A stretch of 64,000 nucleotides of DNA from Phycisphaerales bacterium (GTDB lineage: Bacteria > Planctomycetota > Phycisphaerae > Phycisphaerales > SM1A02), in assembly GCA_029260575.1 (NCBI GenBank), contig JAJDDB010000027.1, forward strand, positions 126,501-190,500. Direction: 5' to 3'. The translations under genes were made by a program, and so were the position numbers. The notes under the pieces are model-generated. The model was not told where the DNA came from, ran no database searches, and saw nothing but the letters and a program-made list of their open reading frames with translations. Positions 16,416-25,020 of this stretch are shown piece by piece (the first letter of the stretch is position 1; each line of letters opens with the position of its first letter).

Positions 16416-18914
16416 TTAGGGCAGTTCCATCACCTGAACGCGATTATTGCCGGAATCGAGCACAAATGCGTTTTCGCCATCGGTATCGATACCCCACGGA
16501 TATCGCAATTCACCCGCGCCGGCCCCGAGCCGGCCATAGATGCCAATCGATCGGCCTTCGGCAGTGAAATGCTGCACACGATGATTGCCGAATTCGCACA
16601 CGAACAAAGTTCCATCCGCAAGCACAGTCAGATCATAGGGGTACGAAAGGTCGCCGGGCGCTCTGCCGAGCTGGCCGAACCCGCCGAGCCGTTTGCCATC
16701 TCGCGAGAAGATTTGGATCCGGTGGTTGCACGCATCGGCGACGAACAGTCGGCTCTTATCAGCACTGAACATCATCGACTGCGGCCGATTGAACTGGCCA
16801 TCGTCAGATCCGAACGATCCGAAGGAGTACAAGTAGTTCCCCTGGGCATCGAACACTTGAATTCGATCGTTGCCTCCATATTCGGAAACATAGAGCTCAC
16901 CTTTCGGCCCAAATTCGATGTCCGTCGGGTAGATGAATTGCCCCGGCTCTTTCCCATAGGAACCAAACCGAAGCAGTTCATTGCCATCTGCGTCGTACGC
17001 GATAACCCGATAGTAATGTGTGTCTGCAATGAAGATCCTGCCATCCGGCGCGACGTTGAGCCCGGTCGGCTTGCCGTTGTCTTTGGCGGGCATCCGCCAA
17101 TATGCCTCCGGCTCACCATCCACACTGAACCGTTGCACCCGCGCCGATTTGTCCACGACATACACAAACTCATTGGCGCGATCGACTGCAATACCGCGCG
17201 GGTAATCAAACTGCCCCAGCGACTGCCCCGGCGCGCCGAATGCAAATTCAACATCAAGTGGCTGAGGCGTGTCATCATCACGAGCGCAGCCGGACAACAA
17301 CAGTACCGGCAAGATTGCAAGACCTACAACCATGAGTTTCGCGCGACGATTCGATCGCCACAACATACCCATCAATGCCGCAGCAACTAGCACCGCAAGC
17401 AGGAGTTGTCCAAGCACTGCAAGCAGCACAGTATCCACCTGCTGATAATGCATAGCGTTGAGCACACTTGGCGCGAGTACATCAAAGCCGGCCGGCCGAA
17501 TGCCGTTTGTCAACGTGATTTCGCCCGCTGCAAGCACAGCTGCAATTCCAAATGTTGCGAAAGTTGCAGCAGACAGACGCGGCCACGTCGCCTTCAGGAA
17601 TGGCAGCAGCGCTCCAGCCTGATCCATTCGTCGAAGATCGCGCAGCTCCGCTGGTTCGCGCATGGCAAGCCATCGCCCGATGAGCGCGCCAATAAATGCA
17701 AACCGGCCGACCTGCCCGAGAATAAGAACCACCGGCGTTGAATAGACCAACGTGTGCAATACTCCCGGTCGGTTGTACGCGGTTTCGAGCGACATCGCAG
17801 CAATCGTAGCCGGTATTGAACCAAAGATAAGCCAACCCAATGCCTGAATATGTGCCAGCCCGCGAACCATCGGCCTGTGATCCATCCACATCATCGTCAA
17901 CCCAAGCGCGATCAGTGCGGCAGTGAACCCGGTTGCGAAGGCAACACCGAGCGTATTGACGACCCCCTCGCCGTAGTAGCCAGCGAATTGCTGCACGGGC
18001 TCCAACCCGTTGTCACGAACCATGCCGGCGAAGTTCGTGATGAGCAGCGCGCCTGGAATTGCAAGCGACACCAGCCAGAGAATCGCAGTAGTTACAAGTG
18101 CTGCTCGCGATGCGGATGTCTGTGCGTTGAGAACACGCTGATGCCTCGGCGCATTGAGCGTGAACCACAGCACTGCAGCTGCGAAGACTGTGATACTGAT
18201 TGCAGGAAGTGCAGTGCCTAACAACTGCGATGGCGACGCGCCCAATGCTTCGCGCGCACGTAGTTCGTTGCCGAAAGTGTAGACCGTCGCAAGATCGAAA
18301 CTGATTGTGTTCGCAAATGTGATCAGCGCGACAAGAAGCCAGCCGAGCAGCAATCCACGACTGTCGTAGCGGAACCGTACCTGCAAGCGGCGCCACCACG
18401 GCGACCCGGTCATACCCAACAAGTCATCTGCGTGCGCAGGCATGTTCTGCGCGCAACCCGCAACGCACCACGACACAATCGGCCAGGACCAGCATGTGAG
18501 CGACGCCAGTAGCGTCAATTCGCGCATCAGAGGGACAATGTCACGGCTGACAGCCCATTGGTGCAGTCCAGAACCCGGAGGCCAGGCCTGCCACCAACTC
18601 CAGAAGACAACATACCCCGGCAAGCAAACAGGAATCGCCAGCAGCAGCGCAACCGCAGCGAAACCGCGCCGACCAACTCGGCTGCCAAGCACCCGCCCCG
18701 GAATCCAGCCGAGCACAGTCGCAAGTATCGCCACTGCACCCGCCCAGCCGATGCTGCGCGCAAGCAGCATGCCGATGGGTGTCATTGCAACATCGGCATC
18801 GGGACTGCCCGTTGTACCTGCGAACTCCAAGAGTATTGCGGAAGACGGCCAGATACATGCTGCACACCAGATGACCAGCGCGAGGGCTGCCGGAATCCAT
18901 CCTGTGCTGCGCAT
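16416..18914 (-). CDS. ABC transporter permease (FbpB-like) fused to an NHL-repeat beta-propeller
   Basis: An 832-residue fusion. Residues 1-510 hold about a dozen hydrophobic spans as in iron(III)/thiamine-type binding-protein-dependent permeases; LQVRFRYDSRGLLLGWLL and ALLPFLKATWPRL are candidate coupling-loop areas. Around residues 517-543 comes MLWRSNRRAK, a hydrophobic run and the lipobox LLLSGC (Cys543), exactly like a lipoprotein signal peptide, but in frame with the permease. Residues 560-832 contain six NHL repeats (GQFDYPRGIAVD, PTGLNVAPDGRIFIADT, PTDIEFGPKGELYVSEYGG and others). No stop separates the halves. The propeller should lie outside the membrane. The solute-binding protein gene is 4 nt upstream. 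An internal start at 17333 or 17366 could also yield a separate lipoprotein. Confidence 0.82.
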   Translation of the reverse strand: MRSTGWIPAALALVIWCAACIWPSSAILLEFAGTTGSPDADVAMTPIGMLLARSIGWAGAVAILATVLGWIPGRVLGSRVGRRGFAAVALLLAIPVCLPGYVVFWSWWQAWPPGSGLHQWAVSRDIVPLMRELTLLASLTCWSWPIVSWCVAGCAQNMPAHADDLLGMTGSPWWRRLQVRFRYDSRGLLLGWLLVALITFANTISFDLATVYTFGNELRAREALGASPSQLLGTALPAISITVFAAAVLWFTLNAPRHQRVLNAQTSASRAALVTTAILWLVSLAIPGALLITNFAGMVRDNGLEPVQQFAGYYGEGVVNTLGVAFATGFTAALIALGLTMMWMDHRPMVRGLAHIQALGWLIFGSIPATIAAMSLETAYNRPGVLHTLVYSTPVVLILGQVGRFAFIGALIGRWLAMREPAELRDLRRMDQAGALLPFLKATWPRLSAATFATFGIAAVLAAGEITLTNGIRPAGFDVLAPSVLNAMHYQQVDTVLLAVLGQLLLAVLVAAALMGMLWRSNRRAKLMVVGLAILPVLLLSGCARDDDTPQPLDVEFAFGAPGQSLGQFDYPRGIAVDRANEFVYVVDKSARVQRFSVDGEPEAYWRMPAKDNGKPTGLNVAPDGRIFIADTHYYRVIAYDADGNELLRFGSYGKEPGQFIYPTDIEFGPKGELYVSEYGGNDRIQVFDAQGNYLYSFGSFGSDDGQFNRPQSMMFSADKSRLFVADACNHRIQIFSRDGKRLGGFGQLGRAPGDLSYPYDLTVLADGTLFVCEFGNHRVQHFTAEGRSIGIYGRLGAGAGELRYPWGIDTDGENAFVLDSGNNRVQVMELP

Positions 18915-18918
18915 CGGA

Positions 18919-20085
18919 TCAACGAACTCCGTTGTCAGCAGGTTCCGCGTGAACAGCAGGCTGCGTCGTTTGCACCTCGCTCAACCAGTGCATCGCAAGA
19001 GCAACCGCTTCGGCCCGCTGTGCTGCAGCAGCATCGAACCGCACACGCAAGGCATTGGGAATGTTGTATTGCGGAAACTCTTCGGCGAGTCCCGGCCGAA
19101 TCGGCATGTTGTGCGACACAGATTCCGCAATCATCCGTTCCACTTCAGCAGACAACAGAAAGTCGTGAAGCTTCTTTGCGTGTTCCGGATTCGGTCCACC
19201 ACGCACCAACGCAACAGTATTTGGAATAAGCAGCGTTCCCGTCCCGCGATCATCTGCGACTTCATGCCGTGGATACACCATCGCAACATCATGGCCGCGT
19301 TGTCTTGCCACCCACACATCGTCGGTATCGGTCAAGCCGACATCAGCTTCACCCGCAACGACCTGTTCGACCACACCGCCATTACCCGAAGAAAGCAATC
19401 GACAGGCATTGGCTGCGAGACCTTCGAGAAACGCAGCATAAAACTGCGGCGCGATATTCGTATCCCAATACGCCTGCATTGCGCCCAGATGCCCACCGGT
19501 GGTACCGAAGCGCGGGTCCGCCATTACGACCCGCCCTCTGAAACGCGGGTCGGTCAGGTCCATCCACGTCTGCGGAACAGCATCTTCGGAAACCCGCTGC
19601 GGGCTGTACACGATAACGCGGGCACGTGCTGCAAAGCCGTACCATCGATGTTCTGCATCGACAAAGCGCGCCGGCCAGTCCGTTGCCACAGGCGATTCAT
19701 ACGGCTCGAATATGCCTTCGCCTGCCAATTGGATCGTCTGAAAAACCTCCGACGACCAGAACACATCAGCCTGCGGATTGTCAGCTTCGTTGCGCAGCCG
19801 CTGCACGAGGCCGGTGGTTTTGTTCAATTCCGTATCGCCAACGAATTGAACGATGATGCCGGTTTCCTGCTCGAATCGCTCGATGATCTTCCTGCCGAGG
19901 TATTCATCAGCCGATATGTAGACCACGACTTGCGGTTCATCTTTCGTACAGCCGGTCAAAACTGCGGACAAGCTGACAATCAGTAATACCAGCGCATAGA
20001 AAACCGGCTGCTCGGGCCGCCGGTTGCGTGCGTTCGTATGATCATCAGCGCCGTGTTGCAGCACTTTCAAGAAATGCATGGTCAT
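18919..20085 (-). CDS. ABC transporter solute-binding lipoprotein, Fe(III)-type
   Basis: A 388-residue extracellular solute-binding protein. A cytoplasmic N-terminus of about 28 residues is followed by a hydrophobic run and lipobox VLTGC, so the start may lie further in than shown. The mature part reads VVVYISADEYLGRKIIERFE, PQADVFWSSE, YGFAARARVIVYSP, WMDLTDPRFRGRVVMADPRF and ADVGLTDTDDVWVARQRG, the layout of FbpA/FutA-type iron(III) or related binding proteins. The ligand is not certain. It overlaps the upstream Q-rich gene by 4 bp and feeds the permease fusion next to it. No ABC ATPase is in this cluster, so the transporter must borrow one encoded elsewhere. Confidence 0.87.
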   Translation of the reverse strand: MTMHFLKVLQHGADDHTNARNRRPEQPVFYALVLLIVSLSAVLTGCTKDEPQVVVYISADEYLGRKIIERFEQETGIIVQFVGDTELNKTTGLVQRLRNEADNPQADVFWSSEVFQTIQLAGEGIFEPYESPVATDWPARFVDAEHRWYGFAARARVIVYSPQRVSEDAVPQTWMDLTDPRFRGRVVMADPRFGTTGGHLGAMQAYWDTNIAPQFYAAFLEGLAANACRLLSSGNGGVVEQVVAGEADVGLTDTDDVWVARQRGHDVAMVYPRHEVADDRGTGTLLIPNTVALVRGGPNPEHAKKLHDFLLSAEVERMIAESVSHNMPIRPGLAEEFPQYNIPNALRVRFDAAAAQRAEAVALAMHWLSEVQTTQPAVHAEPADNGVR

Positions 20086-21830
20086 TCAGGCGTTTGCTCC
20101 GGCGTCTTTTCAGCAGGCGGCGCCGATTCAACCTGTTGCGCCTTCACCTGCTTCTCAAGCTCGCCGAAATAGTGCTTCATTGTTTCGTCGTATTTACGTG
20201 GAAGTTCGTCTTCCTGAATCGACTCGTCATACGCATCGGAAATCTCGCGAAGGGTCACTTGTGTGATCTGCCGATTCGATTCCCCGACGCGCTGCGGGCC
20301 TTCGACAAGCTGTCGGGCAATGATGTCGCCTTCGGTTGTCTTGATCGGCGCTTTGACTGCCTTGAATCCGGTTGGTGTGGCTGAACGTGGTGCTTTGCCG
20401 CCAGCCCCTTGTCCACGCTGGCCGAATGCGCCGCCTTGTTTCCATTGCTGCATTGCCTGCTGCATCGCAAGCCCCTGCCCCATTCCCTGGCATTGTCCTT
20501 GCGCCGCGTTCATCGCAGCCTGCGCTTCCTGGAGCAGCTGCTGCATTGCTTCCATGTCATCGAGTTGCTGCATCATCTGCTGACCGGCCTGGCCCATCTG
20601 ACCCATCTGCTGGCCGTTCTGACCTTGTTGTCCCGCGCCCTGCTGCATGGCCTGCGCCATTTGCTGACATGCCTGGCCGAGCCCCTGACACATCTGCTGG
20701 GCCTGTTGCTGCGCCTGCATCTGCTGCTGCAACTGTTGCTTCTGTTCCTGATTCAGATTCTTGTTGTTCTGCAACTGCTGCTGCAGTGCCTGCGGGTTGT
20801 TTGCCAAGTTCGGATCCATACCCGCCTGCTTGAGCGCTTCGCGCAACTGGTTTTGCTGCTGAGCCATGTTGTTCAGCTGATCCGCCATGTTCTGCATCTG
20901 CTCCTGCAGTTGCTGCTTCTGCGCGTCATCAAGCTGGCCCTGATTGACCTTGTCCATCAGATCCTGCATAGCTTTCTTTGCTGCGTCGAAGTCGCCGTTG
21001 GCCATCGCTTCAGCCAATTCCTTGGCGGGGCCATCGCCGGGCTGTTTCATCTGGCTGAGCGAATCTTCAACGGTAGCCGCAGCTTTGCCCTTCTCGCCGT
21101 TAAGGATCTCTTCAAGCTTGCGATTCAGATCGGTCATCCTCTTGATCGCATCGCGTCGCAATTCTTCGGGTGTGGCTTTGGGGTCAGGCGTTGAGCCCGC
21201 GCCCTGCAAGTCATCTAGCACATCGCTCAGTTCGCTCTTGAGCTGATTCGTCTGTGACAGATCCTGCACCAGCACATCGATCTGCTGCCTGACCAGATTA
21301 CGTGTCTGCTCGATGTCCGCTGCCTCCTGCACATCGCGGCTGAACAGATCAAGCGGTCCAAGCAATGATATCATGATCGTGATCAACACCAGCAGCGGGC
21401 TCAGCCACCATCCCGCAGGCGCTGTGATGTTGAATTTCCTGCGGACCTGTTCGCGCGTGCGAGTGTCACGTGCCAGTCGAATGCCATCATCCATCGCTGC
21501 TTGGGCGAACGGATCATCACGACCTTCGCAGTAGAGCGCCGTGGTGAACTTCTCTCGGAGTTCCAATCGTTCATCGACCGCCAGCGCAATCTGCATTTCG
21601 TTGCGCCGTCGTCGCGCCCAGAAGATCGCTGCGACACCCGCCACGATCACAGCCAAAGCGGGTCCGATCCAGATCCAGGGCATGAATGCCTCTGCGAACA
21701 TTCGATCCGCAGCCATGAGTGCCAATGCAATGGCCGCTGCGACAACAGCCACGAAATGCGCGTAATGCACATACGTGCTGATCTCGATGCGCCGAGCAGC
21801 TTTCTTGAGCAGGTCACGAATGTCGTTCAT
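20082..21830 (-). CDS. Membrane protein with long Gln/Met-rich coiled coil
   Basis: A 582-residue protein. Two spans at about 24-44 and 52-70 are followed by a conserved-looking cytoplasmic stretch (ALAVDERLELREKFTTALY) and a third span near 145-165. The rest is extracytoplasmic or cytosolic helix: charged coiled coil at 180-300, then a Gln/Met/Asn/Gly-rich low-complexity region to about 470, and a more ordered tail. The N-terminal half resembles large DUF4175-like membrane proteins found beside MoxR/VWA genes. It is the first gene of the operon and overlaps the binding-protein gene by 4 bp. The function is not known; the low-complexity arm may scaffold the VWA proteins encoded downstream. 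Confidence 0.75.
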   Translation of the reverse strand: MNDIRDLLKKAARRIEISTYVHYAHFVAVVAAAIALALMAADRMFAEAFMPWIWIGPALAVIVAGVAAIFWARRRRNEMQIALAVDERLELREKFTTALYCEGRDDPFAQAAMDDGIRLARDTRTREQVRRKFNITAPAGWWLSPLLVLITIMISLLGPLDLFSRDVQEAADIEQTRNLVRQQIDVLVQDLSQTNQLKSELSDVLDDLQGAGSTPDPKATPEELRRDAIKRMTDLNRKLEEILNGEKGKAAATVEDSLSQMKQPGDGPAKELAEAMANGDFDAAKKAMQDLMDKVNQGQLDDAQKQQLQEQMQNMADQLNNMAQQQNQLREALKQAGMDPNLANNPQALQQQLQNNKNLNQEQKQQLQQQMQAQQQAQQMCQGLGQACQQMAQAMQQGAGQQGQNGQQMGQMGQAGQQMMQQLDDMEAMQQLLQEAQAAMNAAQGQCQGMGQGLAMQQAMQQWKQGGAFGQRGQGAGGKAPRSATPTGFKAVKAPIKTTEGDIIARQLVEGPQRVGESNRQITQVTLREISDAYDESIQEDELPRKYDETMKHYFGELEKQVKAQQVESAPPAEKTPEQTPE

Positions 21831-22121
21831 GTTGTGTGCTCCAACTGGAGTCCTGACTATTACCGGACGATGCCGGGCGGGTCATGGCCTGATGCCTCAT
21901 CGGTGAAACGATCCGCAGTCATCTACCTTACGAACCGATTCAGGGATGGTTCTATTGCCCGCCTGGGTCTTTACTAGGAGAACCTGCCGGGCAATACAGC
22001 CGAATACCGTATCAGTAACATAGTATGATGCACTGGCGGCACGACCACCAGACAATGCGGAAAAGCCGTATTCGAGCATTCTGACGCCCGATCAGACCCA
22101 TTCGCAAGGACGATCCGACAC
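21831..22121. promoter_or_regulatory. Divergent promoter region of the MoxR/VWA operon
   Basis: A 291-bp gap between two divergent genes, less GC-rich than its flanks, that must contain the promoter of the seven-gene minus-strand operon and that of the secreted coiled-coil gene. I see no gene and no compelling operator or sigma-70 box. Confidence 0.4.
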
Positions 22122-22958
22122 ATGACTTCTTCACATCGCGCAATCCGTGTTTCGGCCATGCTCATGATTTTGGCTGCTGCTGTGCTCACAGCACCAGCAG
22201 CCGCCCAGAGCGACAGCGCGCTGCGGCGTGAGAATGATGCCCTTCGGGCCAGAGCCGGCGAGTTGGAAGCTGAACTTGCAGCTGCTCAAAAGATGATTCA
22301 AGACCTCGAAAAGACGATCGCCCGTCTTGAAGCTCAAGTGGACCGACTCAGTCGCCGGTCCTCCTCATCCGAGACACCCAAATTGGAACCCGAAAAGGTC
22401 ACGATTGATGAGTCCATACCTGATGCCAGCCCGCGGGCGTTGCTCAGGGCAATGAAAGAGAGCTATGCCGAGCAGTTCGGCGATATGGAAATTGGACCGG
22501 TCGGCGACCGCAAACGTGATGTCTATGTTCGTGCAGTTCGAAAATGGGCTACGCAGGTCAATCGCGAACATCGCGGACCAGTCAACTGGACGGTGCTCGT
22601 GATCGATGCTCAACCACCTACCACGCGTGGTGTGATGCTGAACATGCAGGCGGTCGATCCCGAAACCGATGTTGAACTCGGGGATCCATTCCCAGTACTC
22701 GTGTCCAGCCGAACACTGATTCGCCGCCTCGAAGCGCTTGAAGCTGACGGTTCACTCTTCAAGGAAAAGCTGGAATTGAAGGGTGTTCTGACGCCGGATG
22801 TTCGTGCCAACGCCAACCGCGAGTCCGAGGGCACGTTCAACAATCCGCGGTTCATCGGTCCGTTTGCGGAATTTGCCTTTGGCATTGAAGGCCAGAGCCT
22901 GCGCCCCGCAGACAAGATCAAGCAAGACGAATCACCGACGACGCGCAACGCGTCGTAA
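22122..22958 (+). CDS. Secreted coiled-coil protein, unknown function
   Basis: A 278-residue protein with a Sec signal peptide (hydrophobic VSAMLMILAAAVLTAPAAAQ, cleavage after about residue 29), a leucine-rich coiled coil at about 32-82 (LRRENDALRARAGELEAELA and on), then a folded domain of about 170 residues with SPRALLRAMKESYAEQFGDM and VNWTVLVIDAQ. No enzyme motif is seen. AAGGA lies about 11 nt before the ATG. It points away from the MoxR/VWA operon and shares its intergenic region, and its stop lies 4 nt from the convergent nrnA-like stop. Confidence 0.78.
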   Translation: MTSSHRAIRVSAMLMILAAAVLTAPAAAQSDSALRRENDALRARAGELEAELAAAQKMIQDLEKTIARLEAQVDRLSRRSSSSETPKLEPEKVTIDESIPDASPRALLRAMKESYAEQFGDMEIGPVGDRKRDVYVRAVRKWATQVNREHRGPVNWTVLVIDAQPPTTRGVMLNMQAVDPETDVELGDPFPVLVSSRTLIRRLEALEADGSLFKEKLELKGVLTPDVRANANRESEGTFNNPRFIGPFAEFAFGIEGQSLRPADKIKQDESPTTRNAS

Positions 22959-22962
22959 GCAA

Positions 22963-23991
22963 TCAGATTGCGTTCAAGGCTTCTCGCACCATTTCTATGG
23001 CCTGCGGTAAGTCGATGCGAAGCCTGGCTCCGGCAGCATGCTTGTGGCCGCCACCATCAAATCGCTGCGCCAACAGATTTACATCCACAACGTCTTCATC
23101 TGTTTCGACGCCGGTCCCGGGCTTCGAGCGAAAGCTGAGCTTCGTCAAGCCCGGCTCCGCCTGGGCGATAAGGACCGACACGCGGATTGCGCTGACTGAC
23201 ATCGGCAGATTTACAACGCCGGTCAGGTCTTCCATTGATGCGCCGATTTCCGAGAAATCGCTCGGTCCGAGCGACATCAACGCCGCTGACCCGTTGCGGG
23301 CAAACTCGAGTGAGTTCAGGACCTTCGATTCGAGCGCCAACCGAGTTGGGCTGTAGGACTCTTCCAAAGCCTGGTACAGACGGTTCTTATTCACACCCGC
23401 ACGCAAGAGTCGCGCCGCTGTAGCGAAGGCGCGGGCATCTGCGTTGCCGTGGCGGAACCAACCTGTGTCAGTCGCCAGACCAATAAACAGAGCTTCGGGT
23501 ATGCTCCCGATGGATCCATCGGTGAGGTCTACACCGAGTGCATCCATGAGATCTACCAAGATGATCGTCGTTGACGCCGCGGTTGTGTCAATAAAGCGAT
23601 TTGCTGCCAGATCATCACCACGCGCGTGGTGATCAATGACAATGATCTCATCTGTCATCGGCTCCAGCCATTCACGCATCGGTGCAAGCTGATTCCACGA
23701 TCCGGTATCCACGACAAGCACCAGATCGAATGCGTCCGAGTCGGGTGCTGAATCCACGAGTACCGGATCGTCACCCATCACGGTTTTCAGTGTGTATTCA
23801 ATTGGGCCGGCAAGTGCGACGACAGCCTTCTTACCCATTGCGTCTATCGCGCGCCGTAGCGCCAGCGATGAACCTACTGCATCGCCGTCGGGCTTGGCAT
23901 GTGTTGTAATGAGCACAGCTTCAGCATCACGGATGCGGGCTGCGACTTCAGATAATGTCGTGTTACTTGTGTAGCTGAATACGTTCGTCAT
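22963..23991 (-). CDS. nrnA: DHH/DHHA1 phosphoesterase, NrnA-like
   Basis: A 342-residue phosphoesterase. DHH-domain motifs run in order: LITTHAKPDGDAVGSSLAL, VLVVDTGSW, IIVIDHHARGDD and GLATDTGWFRHGN, which supply the metal ligands. The C-terminal DHHA1 domain carries RFDGGGHKHAAGARL, the substrate-binding GGGH loop. NrnA degrades short oligoribonucleotides and often dephosphorylates pAp; this length and motif set fit it well. It overlaps the ribF start side by 4 bp and is translated after ribF, a pairing common in bacteria where the two lie with truB/rbfA; those genes are absent here. Confidence 0.88.
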   Translation of the reverse strand: MTNVFSYTSNTTLSEVAARIRDAEAVLITTHAKPDGDAVGSSLALRRAIDAMGKKAVVALAGPIEYTLKTVMGDDPVLVDSAPDSDAFDLVLVVDTGSWNQLAPMREWLEPMTDEIIVIDHHARGDDLAANRFIDTTAASTTIILVDLMDALGVDLTDGSIGSIPEALFIGLATDTGWFRHGNADARAFATAARLLRAGVNKNRLYQALEESYSPTRLALESKVLNSLEFARNGSAALMSLGPSDFSEIGASMEDLTGVVNLPMSVSAIRVSVLIAQAEPGLTKLSFRSKPGTGVETDEDVVDVNLLAQRFDGGGHKHAAGARLRIDLPQAIEMVREALNAI

Positions 23992-24932
23992 GAGTGGGTC
24001 TTCACCGGCCTTGATCGATCAGCGATCGTAGCGACTGTTGCGCAGTCGCGCCGAATCTGCTCGATCAGCGGCTCGACGCTGCTGTACGTGACCTGATCCC
24101 GAACCCAATCAATGAACTGCAGTCGCAGCTGCCAGCCATAGTCATCAAGTTCGCCATTGAAACCAATCAGGTACGCCTCGCACGTTCTGGGCCGATCGCC
24201 GAACGTTGGTTTGGTGCCGATGCTTATCGCAGCCGGAAATTGCCGTCCGCCCGGCAAAATACCGAGCCCACCATAGATGCCGTCACGCGGCAGCAACAGA
24301 TCGGCTTCAAGTTCGAGATTCGCAGTCGGCGTGCCCAATTCCCTGCCGCGCTGATCGCCCTTGACAACAGAACCAGCCAACTCGTACGGCCGAGCACACA
24401 GTAGCGAAGCATCACGAATCCTGCCGCGCCGTATGAGCCACCGCAGCAATGTGCTGCTGGCCCGCACGACCGATTGATCGACCAACGTACATCGGACAGG
24501 TTCGAGCTCATGAACCTCGAATCCTCGGATTTGACCAAGTTCGCGCAGCGTGTCGACTGTTCCTGCCCTCCCCCGGCCGAAGTGAAAATCCGGACCTTCC
24601 ACAAATGCCTTCGGTTCATATTCCCCCAGCAATACATCAATGAACTGCTCAGCAGAGTGACCCAGCAATTCTGCGGTCGGTTCAAGTTGAACAACATCGT
24701 CGGCCCCGGCATTCAGCAGAAGCGAACGCCGCAGGGCAAATGCAGTCAATCGGGGCGGGGCATATTCCGGGCGTAAAGTCGTCAGCGGGTGCGGATCAAA
24801 GGACAACACGACGACCCGTCCATTGGGCCCGGCCACAGCGCGCGATCGGGCGATCAGGGCCTGGTGACCCAAATGCACTCCGTCAAATGTGCCGATGCTG
24901 AGAACTACAGGTGCAGACATAAGCCCCGACAT
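23988..24932 (-). CDS. ribF: Bifunctional riboflavin kinase/FAD synthetase
   Basis: A 314-residue enzyme that makes FMN from riboflavin and then FAD. The N-terminal FAD synthetase domain has LSIGTFDGVHLGHQALI, VLSFDPHPL and VEGPDFHFGRGRAG; RASSTLLRWLIRRG lies before the kinase domain. The C-terminal flavokinase domain has VKGDQRGRELGTPTANLE, DGIYGG and IGTKPTFGDRPRTCEAYL. Both catalytic halves look complete, and the length is usual. A second in-frame Met four codons in is an alternative start. It overlaps nrnA by 4 bp, and a divergent GDH gene begins 88 bp upstream. Confidence 0.93.
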   Translation of the reverse strand: MSGLMSAPVVLSIGTFDGVHLGHQALIARSRAVAGPNGRVVVLSFDPHPLTTLRPEYAPPRLTAFALRRSLLLNAGADDVVQLEPTAELLGHSAEQFIDVLLGEYEPKAFVEGPDFHFGRGRAGTVDTLRELGQIRGFEVHELEPVRCTLVDQSVVRASSTLLRWLIRRGRIRDASLLCARPYELAGSVVKGDQRGRELGTPTANLELEADLLLPRDGIYGGLGILPGGRQFPAAISIGTKPTFGDRPRTCEAYLIGFNGELDDYGWQLRLQFIDWVRDQVTYSSVEPLIEQIRRDCATVATIADRSRPVKTHS

Positions 24933-25020
24933 TACGCTGAAACATCGAACCGGCCAAGTGCGACAACGCTACGATATGGATTCACTCTCAACCCCATTGC
25001 TCGGACACAGTTGAACGGCC

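Noticed and set aside
18442-19986. 514-codon plus-strand open frame
   Set aside because: It lies antisense to the permease fusion and the solute-binding lipoprotein gene, both well supported; composition is Arg/His/Pro-rich as for shadow frames.
20409-21194. 261-codon plus-strand open frame rich in Leu and His
   Set aside because: It is the complement of the Gln-rich repeats of the gene at 20082-21830.
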